Counted from the first letter of the stretch, positions 1 to 8,241 are shown. The stretch: DNA of 64,000 nt from Nostoc sp. KVJ3 (GCF_026127265.1 NZ_WWFG01000001.1:3201501-3265500); one strand, 5' to 3'. Numbers and translations are program-made. Notes: generated by a model from the sequence alone, not told the origin.

Positions 1-613
1 CTTCAAATGCTGCACGCGCATCTGCTGGTATCAGATGTGCTGGCTGAATGTCACTATAATTTAATCCAGCAGCTTCTATGGCTTTAACTACGAGATAGTT
101 ACTGTTTGATCCTTTAGCAAAGGCAACTTTTTTACCTTTAAGATCGGCAAGTTTTTGAATTGGTGAATCTTTCGGTACAATAATTGCTTCTGCTTTCGGA
201 CTCCAAGGATCGTAAGCAACATAAAGCAAAGGAGTACCTGCGGCTTGGGCAAAGATAGGGGGTGATTCACCTGTGTAGCCAAAGTCAACACTACCTGCGT
301 TCATAGCTTCTAACATCGGTGGCCCTGCGGGAAATTCTAACCATGTCACCGAAGCACCAGTAGCAGTTAAAGTTTGCGCTAAACTGCCTCGATTCTTGAG
401 AGCATTGAGAATAGTCGCCGCTTTTTGATAGCCAATATGAACCACAACACCTTGATTTTGTGTCTGTGTCGCAGCAGAATTACCTGTATTGTTGGGAGAG
501 GGAGAACACGCAGAGATAACAAGAGTCAAACCTAATCCGCAGGTGAAGAATAAGGCAAATGTGCCAATTCTCCAGGTTTCATAATTCTGAAGAAAGTTGC
601 TGACAATCTTCAT
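1..613 (-). CDS. ssuA: Sulfonate-type ABC transporter substrate-binding lipoprotein (3' end outside window)
   Basis: Partial gene; the ATG is at 611-613 on the minus strand and the frame runs open off position 1, giving about 204 residues. The N-terminus has a hydrophobic signal segment ending in a lipobox (LVISAC, Cys36), so it should be a lipoprotein of the cytoplasmic membrane. Then follow HIGYQKAA, a GPPMLEAMNAGSVDFGYTGE stretch and a DLKGKKVAFAKGSN stretch, which match the SsuA/TauA/NrtA-like family of periplasmic binding proteins, closest in my reading to aliphatic sulfonate binders. Known role of the family: deliver alkanesulfonates to a SsuBC importer for sulfur scavenging. Permease and ATPase genes would lie to the left and cannot be seen. 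Substrate is inferred from family resemblance only. Confidence 0.8.
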   Translation of the reverse strand, partial: MKIVSNFLQNYETWRIGTFALFFTCGLGLTLVISACSPSPNNTGNSAATQTQNQGVVVHIGYQKAATILNALKNRGSLAQTLTATGASVTWLEFPAGPPMLEAMNAGSVDFGYTGESPPIFAQAAGTPLLYVAYDPWSPKAEAIIVPKDSPIQKLADLKGKKVAFAKGSNSNYLVVKAIEAAGLNYSDIQPAHLIPADARAAFE

Positions 614-972
614 AAGTCGATTTGATAAATACTTGGTCAACATACCTACATTCAGACTATGAGCAACTTCAATACTACCCTAAATCGAGCTATTTACCGT
701 ATTTTACTGAGAGAATATTCACATAGATAAGCAGCAAATGCAAGAGCCGAAAAAGTATGTCTACTGCTGAAATGCTGAATCTGACACAAGATTTGTAAGA
801 GTATCGGCTGCCTCTATTTTCAGGTTAATCAGAAATACTTTTGCGTTTACGACAAGAAACGCTTCTGTCCGAGACGCTACCCGTAGCTTGCTTAACCGCA
901 GGATACTGCTGGGCTTTGCCTACGCAACTATGCTCATTTTAGCACGTAAGTAAGCGTTATGGTAATTCGTAA
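614..972. other. Intergenic region, no gene seen
   Basis: Divergence-free gap between the ssuA-like start and the end of the dioxygenase gene. Around 860-940 it carries a degenerate piece of common Nostoc intergenic repeat (GAGACGCTACCCGTAGCTTG type). The ssuA promoter should lie just right of 613, but I see no convincing -10/-35 pair. Confidence 0.4.
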
Positions 973-1332
973 TTAAGAGGGGTTGGGTTTGATTCGTTGG
1001 AGGAAATTGATATTTAATTCTAGCTTATTTCCTAACCATAAGGAATGTGCTGTATGATCTATGACATCATCACCTGTTTCTGGGTGGACGAGAATATCTA
1101 ACCCTTCACGGTTAAGCATTAACCAAGGGACGACTTGCGTAAATTGGTTTGTTGAAAAGGCAACTTGATACATCGATTTTGGATGGGGGCCAATGGGCTG
1201 ATCGTGCCAACGTCCTAGTTTTACTTCAAATTTAGCTCCTAATCCTTCTCGAATCCGGCTGGCAAGATCATGAGTATCGGTATCATAATAGACATGAGCA
1301 TGAAAACCAGTGATGATGCTATTTTCTTTCAT
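973..1332 (-). CDS. DOPA 4,5-dioxygenase family protein
   Basis: 119 residues, the full length for the small bacterial members of the DOPA 4,5-dioxygenase family. Visible hallmarks are an early HAHVYY (His11, His13), GRWHDQPIGPHP around residues 40-51, PWLMLNREGLDILVHP and GDDVIDH near residues 67-93; the conserved histidines are the likely iron ligands. Family knowledge: fungal and bacterial homologues perform extradiol cleavage of L-DOPA to seco-DOPA, which cyclises to betalamic acid or muscaflavin, and cyanobacterial homologues have been reported active. The natural substrate in this organism is not deducible; no tyrosinase or pigment gene is near. The gene stands alone, separated from mrp by a MITE. 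No strong ribosome binding site precedes the ATG. Confidence 0.85.
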   Translation of the reverse strand: MKENSIITGFHAHVYYDTDTHDLASRIREGLGAKFEVKLGRWHDQPIGPHPKSMYQVAFSTNQFTQVVPWLMLNREGLDILVHPETGDDVIDHTAHSLWLGNKLELNINFLQRIKPNPS

Positions 1333-1403
1333 TACCGTTCTTGCTGAGTTGCTCTAATTAGAATTTTATTAACATTAACGTGTTGGGATTGAATTTCAGC
1401 ATA

Positions 1404-1597
1404 ATACCAATTTTTTATGAAGCTGCATATAATTCGATCCCCCCTAGCCCACGCCAGTCGCTCCACTTGGGGAGACCCCAAGACCGCGCTGGCTCCCCTT
1501 AATAAGGGGGGAACCAGAAAAACATCTATCAAAGTCCCCCTTTTTAAGGGGGATTTAGGGGGATCAAGATATGTGCAACTTCACATTAAATTGGTAT
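1404..1597. mobile_element. MITE with ~40-bp terminal inverted repeats (ATACCAATTT family)
   Basis: The two ends read inwards as ATACCAATTTTTTATGAAG and ATACCAATTTAATGTGAAG and stay similar for about 40 bases up to GATCCCCC. The interior holds a GGGGAGACCCCAAGACCGC motif (1469-1487), also found twice at 26091-26238, and CCCCCTTTTTAAGGGGG-type palindromes. Short frames across it on both strands are repeat-encoded. Element borders are clear; the target duplication is not. Confidence 0.7.
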
Positions 1598-1600
1598 AAG

Positions 1601-2662
1601 CTAAGAAAAAGTAGCATTTAACGCCCTAGCAATTTGCACAAATACCTGACTACCTGTAGAGTTAGGGTTAACGAGTGTTAGGGGTTCTCCGACATCACCG
1701 CCATTACAGATAAGGGGATCAATGGGAATCTGCCCTAAAAGGGGTGCTTTGAGTTCTTCAACCAACTTTTGACCGCCACCACTACCGAAAATTGGAATTT
1801 TTTCGCCATTGCTCCCCATGAAATAGCTCATATTTTCGATAATACCGATTACAGGAATCCCAACTTGGCGAAACATATAAATACTGCGGCGGACATCCGA
1901 AACTGCCACATTTTGGGGAGTTGTTACCAAGATTACCCCACAAATTGGGCTTTCTTGCACAATAGTAATTTGGGCATCACCAGTCCCAGGAGGAAGGTCA
2001 ATTAATAAATAATCCAGTTCTCCCCACTCCACTTCATGGATGAATTGGGTGATGATTTTATGTAAAACTGGGCCGCGCCAAGCTAAAGGATGGTTTGCTT
2101 CTGCCAATAATCCCACAGACATAACTTTAATTCCGTAAGCTTCTAATGGTAGAAACCTTTGACCTTTGGGAGTATCAATAACTTTCACTTCAGATTTACC
2201 CAGTCCCAGCATTTGGGGAACATTGGGGCCGTAAACATCAGCATCCAACAGACCGACTTTTGACCCAGCTAATTGTAAAGCGGCTGCTAAGTTAACCGCA
2301 GCAGTAGACTTCCCAACACCCCCTTTACCACTGGAAACTGCTAGAGTCGTTCTTACTCCTGGAATGGTGCAGAGTTGAATGTAAGTTTTTTTGCTCCAAG
2401 TTAGGGATGATAATACAGTTTGAATCTCGGTTTCTAATTGATGTTGATGGGAACCAATATATAAACGTAAATATATATAATCATCAACTATCCGCAGATT
2501 TCGTACCATCCCCAGACTAACAATGTCATTTTTGAGGGTGCGATCGCTAATTTGCTTGAGAAGTTGCACAACTTCTTGTCTTCGAGCGATGGTGAGGGAG
2601 TCATCAGAAGAAGCTTGTACTTCTTCATTTGGATGTTGAAAAGGTGATTGATGGCTTGACAT
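1601..2662 (-). CDS. mrp: Mrp/NBP35-family P-loop ATPase, Fe-S cluster carrier
   Basis: 353 residues from the ATG at 2662, preceded by GGAG seven bases upstream; a longer frame to 2704 lacks such a site. Residues ~23-100 form the MIP18/DUF59-type N-terminal domain. The deviant Walker A SGKGGVGKST is at 111-120, followed by LLDADVYGPNVP and DYLLIDLPPGTGD, all typical of ApbC/Mrp. Role of the family: ATP-dependent transfer of Fe-S clusters to target apoproteins in the cytosol. The region where many homologues carry CxxC (IENMSYF..) reads MGSNGEKIPIFGSGGG here, so the C-terminal cysteine pair is absent, as I recall for other cyanobacterial Mrp proteins. Single gene, convergent with nothing, next to a MITE on its 3' side. 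Confidence 0.92.
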   Translation of the reverse strand: MSSHQSPFQHPNEEVQASSDDSLTIARRQEVVQLLKQISDRTLKNDIVSLGMVRNLRIVDDYIYLRLYIGSHQHQLETEIQTVLSSLTWSKKTYIQLCTIPGVRTTLAVSSGKGGVGKSTAAVNLAAALQLAGSKVGLLDADVYGPNVPQMLGLGKSEVKVIDTPKGQRFLPLEAYGIKVMSVGLLAEANHPLAWRGPVLHKIITQFIHEVEWGELDYLLIDLPPGTGDAQITIVQESPICGVILVTTPQNVAVSDVRRSIYMFRQVGIPVIGIIENMSYFMGSNGEKIPIFGSGGGQKLVEELKAPLLGQIPIDPLICNGGDVGEPLTLVNPNSTGSQVFVQIARALNATFS

Positions 2663-3003
2663 GAAGAACTCCGCAAAGATAATCTGTTTAATCTGGCGTG
2701 TCAAACATCACCGCTCGCCAGTTGTAGCCTCGATCAGCAACTTATTTGTTATAGGACTAGTAGTCTGTAAAGTTTAAATTGATGAGTAAGAAAGTTCGTA
2801 GTCAGGACTTCAGTCCTTATTTTCTAAACACTAAAGTGCTTACCACAAACTTTTCATTACTAGCTTGACACACGACTAATATCCCATACACTAATCTTCT
2901 CAGTAAAAAACTATAACTCACTTCTATTCTCATTGGAAGATGAACTAAGCTGTTTATTATGCCATTATGATCTCAAAAATTAATACTCGTCTGCTGAAAA
3001 AGA
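2663..3003. other. Intergenic region between divergent mrp and a small membrane protein gene
   Basis: Should hold promoters for both genes. A small palindrome AGGACTTCAGTCCT sits near 2806-2819; a similar one (AAGGACTTTAGTCCT) is near 49204. No ORF or RNA recognised. Confidence 0.4.
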
Positions 3004-3276
3004 ATGCAAAATACATTAGTTGATAAAACCTTCCGTGATAGCGATGGCAAAATTGTTTTAGCTGAAAAGCCAAACTTACCACTTATTGTCTGGATAGTAA
3101 CTACTTTACTCGCTCTAATTTTTACAAGTGGTAAAATCAATACAGTATTGTACGTACTAGCAAATGGCTCCTTGTTTACTTGGGCCTGGCTAGAATTATT
3201 TCAAGGTGTTAACTATTTTCGTAGAGCATTAGGTCTTGCAGTATTAATTGGGATTATCGCATTAAAAATTCAGTAG
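3004..3276 (+). CDS. Small conserved-type membrane protein, function unknown
   Basis: 90 residues. The first 25 are polar; then hydrophobic segments LIVWIVTTLLALIFTSG (about 28-44), VLYVLANGSLFTWAWLELF (49-67) and ALGLAVLIGIIALKIQ (75-90) suggest two to three membrane passes. I do not recognise the family. Codon use and a complete frame with a sensible membrane pattern support a real gene. It stands alone; a hairpin followed by a T run lies about 270 bases downstream. Confidence 0.6.
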   Translation: MQNTLVDKTFRDSDGKIVLAEKPNLPLIVWIVTTLLALIFTSGKINTVLYVLANGSLFTWAWLELFQGVNYFRRALGLAVLIGIIALKIQ

Positions 3277-3818
3277 TTGTAAGAGTGTTCCAAAAATAAA
3301 TGATCCAAAACCCGTCATTGCTTTGCGAACGCTCGCAATGACAATTGGGCATTTTTTACTTGGAGTACTCTCAGGGATTGAAAAAGAATTCAGAAGTCAG
3401 AATCAAGATGCTCTCTCCGAGAGGCTGTGCATTAAAACAGAGATAACCTATCTATAGGAATAACCAAACATCTATCTTGGGGATAACCGACTATTTTTGC
3501 ACTTCATTTAAAATTTTTGAGAAATGCAACATCTCATTTCTAACCTCTACAAGTACACCGTAGAGGCTTTTTTTGTTACCTAAATATTCCCAACTTTGTA
3601 ATTCACACTATTTAATCTATCTCTCGACTAACCCTACACCCTAATGTAGAGACGCGATTTATCGCGTCTTGAAAGACCAATTATTTATAACCCTTAAGTG
3701 AACCATATTTATTCTGTAGTTTCTTTTGCTAATCAGTAGAATTCTCAGGGCTGATGACGACTAAGGTAAAATTTGGTACTGTAAGCTCGGAATCACTAAA
3801 GTTACGTCCGTAACCGAG
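3277..3818. other. Intergenic region with repeats and hairpins
   Basis: Contains a repeat-like stretch at 3288-3372 whose ends loosely mirror each other (AGAGTGTTCCAA and AGAGTACTCCAA inwards), a terminator-like hairpin at 3544-3574 and the short palindrome AGACGCGAT-TT-ATCGCGTCT at 3650-3669. No gene seen. The CDF gene promoter should be at the right end. Confidence 0.4.
3544..3574 (+). terminator. Terminator-like hairpin
   Basis: CCTCTAC (3544-3550) pairs with GTAGAGG (3560-3566), followed by C and seven Ts. Shape fits a rho-independent terminator reading to the right; it may end the transcript of the small membrane protein gene despite the distance. Confidence 0.5.
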
Positions 3819-4736
3819 ATGAGTAGTCGAACAGCCCGATCTTACGTTTTCTTATCGATTGCAGCGGCAATCGTCACTATTGCCCTAAAATTTGGCGCTT
3901 ACCTGCTAACCGGGTCAGTAGGTTTGCTTTCAGATGCTATTGAGTCAATTGTAAATCTTGTGGCAGCATTGGTTGCTTTTTGGGCATTGACCTATGCCGA
4001 TAAACCAGCCGATGCCGAACACACCTTTGGGCATTCTAAAGCCGAATACTTCTCCAGTGGTGCAGAAGGTGCGTTGATTATAGTAGCAGCCATTAGCATT
4101 GCTGTTGAAGCTTGGGGACGCTTGTTGCATCCAGAACCGTTAACACAGCTTGGATTTGGGTTGGCACTCTCCCTATTTGCAACTGCAATTAACGGTGTTG
4201 TTGCCTTTATATTGCTACGGGCAGGGCGACGGTTGCGTTCCATTACACTGAGGGCTGATGCTCACCACCTATTTACCGATGTGGTGACTTCAGGTGGTGT
4301 GGTAGTTGGAATCTTCCTCGTCCAGGTAACAGGCGCTCTCGTACTCGATCCAATTGTCGCGCTAATAGTAGCAGCAAATATTACTTGGACAGGATTTCGT
4401 TTGCTGCGAGAAACCGGTAGTGCGTTATTGGATGCAGCTTTGCCTAAAAAAGAAATTGACGCAATCAAGAGCATCCTTAACGAGTACAAACGTCAGGACA
4501 TCCAGTTCCACGCCTTGCGAACCCGCACTGCTGGAACCCGTCGCTTTGTTTCGTTTCATGTTCTTGTACCTGGATCTTGGACAGTGCAACAAGGGCATGA
4601 TTTGTGTGAAGCAATTGAGCTTGCTATTCTTCGGGTGCTGCCTTCAACTCACGTTACAACTCACCTGGAACCTGTAGAAGATCCAGTTTCTTGGGAAGAT
4701 TTGGAGTTAGAGCGTCCGCGCAATCAACAATTGTAA
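3819..4736 (+). CDS. Cation diffusion facilitator (CDF) metal efflux protein
   Basis: 305 residues, normal for the family. Six hydrophobic segments fill residues ~10-205, followed by a soluble C-terminal domain (~205-300) of the ferredoxin-like ZT-dimer type. Metal-site signatures are LLSDAIESIVN in membrane segment 2 and DAHHLFTDVVTSGG (HxxxD) in segment 5. The GHSKAEYFS motif near residue 70 is the usual HxKAE loop. CDF proteins are dimeric antiporters that expel Zn, Co, Fe or Mn from the cytoplasm against protons. The His and Asp ligands suggest Zn/Fe-type rather than Mn-type selectivity, but this is inference. No regulator lies next to it. Confidence 0.92.
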   Translation: MSSRTARSYVFLSIAAAIVTIALKFGAYLLTGSVGLLSDAIESIVNLVAALVAFWALTYADKPADAEHTFGHSKAEYFSSGAEGALIIVAAISIAVEAWGRLLHPEPLTQLGFGLALSLFATAINGVVAFILLRAGRRLRSITLRADAHHLFTDVVTSGGVVVGIFLVQVTGALVLDPIVALIVAANITWTGFRLLRETGSALLDAALPKKEIDAIKSILNEYKRQDIQFHALRTRTAGTRRFVSFHVLVPGSWTVQQGHDLCEAIELAILRVLPSTHVTTHLEPVEDPVSWEDLELERPRNQQL

Positions 4737-4826
4737 GATATGATGAACCCTCAATCATCCGATTAGCGATCGCTCGTTTTAAAATTTAATTAAGTTGATT
4801 AACTTGCGATCGCTTCCAGCCCAAGG

Positions 4827-5237
4827 TTACGCCATCGCAACTACCTTTTTACGAGCAGGACGCTTGCGGTCTGATTTTTTCTTCAGTCCCACCGCTTGAG
4901 CTTGATCGCTATCTGAGCCATATTGCCCGCGCACGACTTCTTTCATTGCTAATACAGTATTATGAAATTCCCATTCTGCTAATCGGGCAGCATCAGCAGC
5001 AGCCCGGTATAAGGCTAGTTTTTCGGTTTCGGTTTGTTGAGAAATCAACATCGCCTGATAAACTTCTTGTAATTTTGCAGATGAAGCATCAACACGAGTT
5101 GTATTGTAGGTGCTGACGGTTTGCAAACCGTGGAATGAGCTAATATCTTGACTAATGGTTTGAGGGCGCAAACGGCGTGTTGTATCTTGGATAGTCATAG
5201 ACTCATAAGTGGTATAGGCTATGTTTAATGTACCCAT
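4827..5237 (-). CDS. Hypothetical protein with basic C-terminus
   Basis: 136 residues from 5237, or 123 from the internal ATG at 5198; no clear ribosome site decides. The middle (about residues 50-105) is a continuous amphipathic helix-rich stretch (AKLQEVYQAMLI, EKLALYRAAADAARLAEWEF). The tail is rich in Lys/Arg (KKKSDRKRPARKK), which could bind nucleic acid or acidic protein. No family recognised. Convergent with the CDF gene; its 5' side faces the repeat field. Confidence 0.6.
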   Translation of the reverse strand: MGTLNIAYTTYESMTIQDTTRRLRPQTISQDISSFHGLQTVSTYNTTRVDASSAKLQEVYQAMLISQQTETEKLALYRAAADAARLAEWEFHNTVLAMKEVVRGQYGSDSDQAQAVGLKKKSDRKRPARKKVVAMA

Positions 5238-5345
5238 TGCAACTAAAAAAATATCAGTAAGATAAAATTTTTAAATCGGCATCTGGTAAAAAATATAGAG
5301 ACGCTAATGCGTCTCGTAGAGAAGTACAATTTTGCGTCTTTACGT

Positions 5346-5500
5346 GAATGCATTGGCTTGCATTGTGAATGCACTGGCTTGCATTGTGAATGCATCGGCT
5401 TACATTGTGAATGCATCGGCTTGCATTGTGAATGCATTGGCTTGCATTATGAATGCATCGGCTTGTATTGTGAATGCATCAGCTTGTATTGTGAATGCAT
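5346..5500. repeat. 21-bp tandem repeat, seven copies plus 8 bp
   Basis: Unit GAATGCATCGGCTTGCATTGT starts at 5346 and repeats exactly every 21 bases to 5492, with a partial GAATGCAT to 5500. Copies differ at 1-3 positions. The period is a multiple of three, so both strands read open (CIGLHCE or MHSQCKP heptads), but no start signal or conserved protein is evident. A 28-bp direct repeat beginning TCTCGTAGAGAAGTAC flanks it at 5312-5339 and 5555-5582. Confidence 0.9.
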
Positions 5501-5635
5501 AAGGCATAAAGCTGTAGATACGCAAAAGCATATAGCGGGACGTTCGCGATAGCATCTCGTAGAGAAGTACAATTTTGCGTCTCTACACTATCCGCTAGAC
5601 GATCATTTTAGTCTTATCTGAACCGTATTGCCTTA

Positions 5636-5985
5636 GAGGATGTTTGAAAAGTCTTTTTGTCGGTATCAAATATTTTTTTACCCCACCCTAACCCTCCCCG
5701 ATATATTGGGGAGGGAACTAGATTTTCCGGTTTCCCCCCTTTACAAGCTACGGTGTACACACATCTCTGTAGAAACCCAAAATCGTTGGAGATCCCCCTA
5801 AATCCCCCTTAAAAAGGGGGACTTTAAAAGACTTTTGCCCCCCAATTTATCGGGGGGTTGGGGGGATCAAAAGCCTATGAGGCCACTCTCAAAGACTTGT
5901 GTGTACACCGTAGCCTTTACAAGGGGGGATTAAGGGGGGTAATAATGTGATTAAAATTACAACAAACTACTTTACAAACAACCTC
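5636..5985. mobile_element. MITE with GAGGNTGTTTG ends and TTA target duplication (host of a nested element)
   Basis: Ends read inwards as GAGGATGTTTGAAAAGTC and GAGGTTGTTTGTAAAGTA. TTA stands on both sides (5633-5635, 5986-5988). The same end sequence bounds the 142-bp MITE at 43311-43452 and begins a decayed copy at 27430. The inner part carries a second element at 5748-5913. No transposase frame inside. Confidence 0.75.
5748..5913. mobile_element. Nested MITE with 16-bp perfect terminal repeats and 10-bp target duplication
   Basis: Ends CTACGGTGTACACACA are perfect inverted repeats. The flanking 10 bases CCTTTACAAG occur at 5738-5747 and again at 5914-5923, a clean target duplication inside the larger element at 5636-5985. 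The 166-bp core contains CCCCCTTTTTAAG-type palindromes and no coding frame. Confidence 0.8.
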
Positions 5986-6157
5986 TTAAAGACTGTTTTC
6001 TTTCTGCTCTTTAACTAATGTCCAGGGATGGATAATGTAATTTATTTAAACGTAAAAGTAAGCGCAAAGTCACGCAGAGTATTAAGAGAGGGAATTGTCG
6101 GCGTGACTCTGCGTTTACCTCTGCGCCCCTTTGCGTTAAAAAAACATAAACAATCAA

Positions 6158-7315
6158 ATGAACGAACTACAAGCAATCTTAAAAGGCTTTGAGTCAAGTC
6201 AAAAAAGTGGTGAAATTACTTTTCTTGCCACTGTAGTTAAAACTCAAGGTTCAACCTATCGCCGACCGGGTGCTAAAATGCTGATGACAAATACAGGTCA
6301 GATAATTGGCACAATCAGCGCTGGTTGCTTAGAGAATGACGTATTTGAATATACTCAACAACGAATGTCAGACGGCAAACCAATTGTTGTTACTTACAAT
6401 CAAACCGCCTCTGAAGATATTCTTTGGGGTTTTGGTCTAGGGTGCAATGGGATAATGCAAGTTCTCATCGAACGGCTTGAGACAGAAAGTACACCAAATG
6501 CGATCGCTTTTACACAAGAGTGCTTTCATAAAAAACATTTGGGTGTTATTGCTACAGTCTTTGCTTTTGAAGGTGCGGTAGATGTAAAACTTGGCTCGCG
6601 CTTACTGCTCTATCCAAACGGTAAAATTGTCACTAATATTAAAGAAACAGATTTAATTAACTCTCTGAATGCAGATACTCAAGCAGCCCTCGCTAATCAA
6701 AAGTCAAGGGTAAACAACTATCAGTTACCTTTAGGTAGTGCAGAAGTTTTCATCGAAGTCATCCAACCACCCACACATATAGTAATATTTGGTGCAGGTT
6801 ATGACGCTATACCCGTAGCCCAGTTTGCTCAAGCATTAGGTTGGGACGTGACTGTAGTTGATTGTCGAGCTAATGAGGCAACTAGAGCGCGATTTCCTCT
6901 CCCTTGTGATGTGATTCTTAGCCGTCGAGAAATTGTACATAAACAGGTTTTTATAGATGCGCAAACAATGGCTGTGGTGATGACGCATAATTATCTTGAC
7001 GATCTAGAAATTTTCAAGATGGTGTTACCATCTCCGGCACGCTACATTGGCGTTTTAGGGCCAAAGCATCGCACAGAAAGATTACTTCAAGATTTATCTA
7101 CAGAAGGAATAGTTTTTAGTAAGCAACAATTGAGTAGATTGTATAGTCCTGTTGGTATTGATATCGGCGCTGATACACCCGAAGAAATAGCGATCGCCAT
7201 TATTGCCGAAATTCAGGCAGTGCTGAGAAACCGCAATAGTAATTTCTTAAAAAATCGGAATCAACCAATTCATCAAAATTATCAAAGCAACTTCAATTTG
7301 TTGTTAGCAACATAG
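6158..7315 (+). CDS. XdhC/CoxI-family molybdoenzyme maturation protein
   Basis: 385 residues. The N-terminal part has TFLATVVKTQGSTYRRPGAK and ISAGCLENDVF, the XdhC/CoxI domain, with the conserved Cys of SAGCLE. The C-terminal part (from about residue 205) is the XdhC Rossmann domain: HIVIFGAGYDAIPVAQFA, GWDVTVVDCR, MTHNYLDDLEI, IGVLGPKHRTERLL and IGADTPEEIAIAI. Known role: binds molybdenum cofactor, helps its sulfuration and inserts it into xanthine dehydrogenase/CO-dehydrogenase-like enzymes. Fifteen bases downstream comes a MocA-like nucleotidyltransferase, the usual partner. No dehydrogenase subunit gene is in this window. About 35 residues at the C-terminus are Asn/Gln-rich and look unstructured. 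Confidence 0.9.
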   Translation: MNELQAILKGFESSQKSGEITFLATVVKTQGSTYRRPGAKMLMTNTGQIIGTISAGCLENDVFEYTQQRMSDGKPIVVTYNQTASEDILWGFGLGCNGIMQVLIERLETESTPNAIAFTQECFHKKHLGVIATVFAFEGAVDVKLGSRLLLYPNGKIVTNIKETDLINSLNADTQAALANQKSRVNNYQLPLGSAEVFIEVIQPPTHIVIFGAGYDAIPVAQFAQALGWDVTVVDCRANEATRARFPLPCDVILSRREIVHKQVFIDAQTMAVVMTHNYLDDLEIFKMVLPSPARYIGVLGPKHRTERLLQDLSTEGIVFSKQQLSRLYSPVGIDIGADTPEEIAIAIIAEIQAVLRNRNSNFLKNRNQPIHQNYQSNFNLLLAT

Positions 7316-7329
7316 TATTTATATCTGTT

Positions 7330-7974
7330 ATGACATCGACCACCGAGCAAATACAAAATGAAACATCAAGCATTGCGATTATTATTCTCGCGGCGGGTGC
7401 ATCTACTCGCATGGGTAGACCAAAACAACTGTTGTTTTATCAAGGACAGAGTTTTGTGCATCACATTGCAGAAATTGCGATCGCTTCAGTTTGTAAACCT
7501 GTGATAGTAGTACTTGGAGCAAATGCAGAACAGATTTATCCCGAAATTAAGCAACTTCCCATTCAAGTAGTCCATAATCTGGATTGGGCTTGTGGAATGA
7601 GTGCTTCCATCAAAAGTGGTATTGAATTATTAAATAATCTTCCGCAAAAAATAGATGCAGTAGTGATCGCGCTTTGCGATCAGCCATTTGTTTCTCCTCA
7701 AATTATTAATCAACTTGTTGATGCATATTATTCGAGCCAAAAACCAATCATTGCTTGCGAATATGCAGGGATATTAGGTGTACCTGCTCTATTTAGTCAG
7801 AGATTTTTTTCAGAGCTTGCGGCTTTGAAAGAGGCTTCAGGAGCAAAAAGGTTTATTAATAATAACCTTAATGAAGTGTTTTCCATTCCCTTTCCATTAG
7901 GTGATATTGATGTTGATACACCAAAAGATTACGAACAATTGCTATCAATTAACAGAGCATCTGATGAAGTTTAG
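7330..7974 (+). CDS. MobA/MocA-like molybdenum cofactor nucleotidyltransferase
   Basis: 214 residues. The N-terminus has ILAAGASTRMGRPKQLL, the signature of MobA-like NTP transferases; ALCDQPFVSPQ is the usual DQP(F/M) metal-binding segment, and DIDVDTPKDYEQL the C-terminal one. MocA makes molybdopterin cytosine dinucleotide from MPT and CTP; MobA makes the guanine form. Linkage to xdhC favours the CTP enzyme for a xanthine-oxidase-family hydroxylase. Sits 14 bases after xdhC, so the two genes are probably co-transcribed. Confidence 0.88.
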   Translation: MTSTTEQIQNETSSIAIIILAAGASTRMGRPKQLLFYQGQSFVHHIAEIAIASVCKPVIVVLGANAEQIYPEIKQLPIQVVHNLDWACGMSASIKSGIELLNNLPQKIDAVVIALCDQPFVSPQIINQLVDAYYSSQKPIIACEYAGILGVPALFSQRFFSELAALKEASGAKRFINNNLNEVFSIPFPLGDIDVDTPKDYEQLLSINRASDEV

Positions 7975-8241
7975 GTCAAGTGGAAGTCCCTAAGTTAAGG
8001 AAACTAGCCTTTTCAAGGTGACTCTTAAAATCTTAAAATCTCTGCGCTCTCTGTGCCTCTGCGGTTTAAAAATGATTTATTGAACTGAACCTTATTAGGC
8101 GCAGAGAACACAGAGAAAAGAGGAATTACCGATCCAAAGTAAAGTTAGATATACGCTCTGCCTAAAGATACACGCTTTTTAGCAGTAGTTTATGTGAATC
8201 TCAATTGGGGAAAATAGTTATCTTGGAATCAGGGATTGAAT

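Noticed and set aside
88..291. 67-codon frame within the ssuA-like gene
   Set aside because: Shifted relative to the real minus-strand gene that has signal peptide and family motifs.
1332..1599. Two short frames between the dioxygenase and mrp genes
   Set aside because: They lie inside a MITE and translate its inverted repeats.
5346..5500. CRISPR-like array of regularly spaced repeats
   Set aside because: Units are head to tail with no spacers; it is a plain 21-bp tandem repeat and no cas gene is near.
5243..5552. Open frames of 64 and 81 codons on both strands over the tandem repeat
   Set aside because: Caused by a repeat period divisible by three; no ribosome site or conserved protein.
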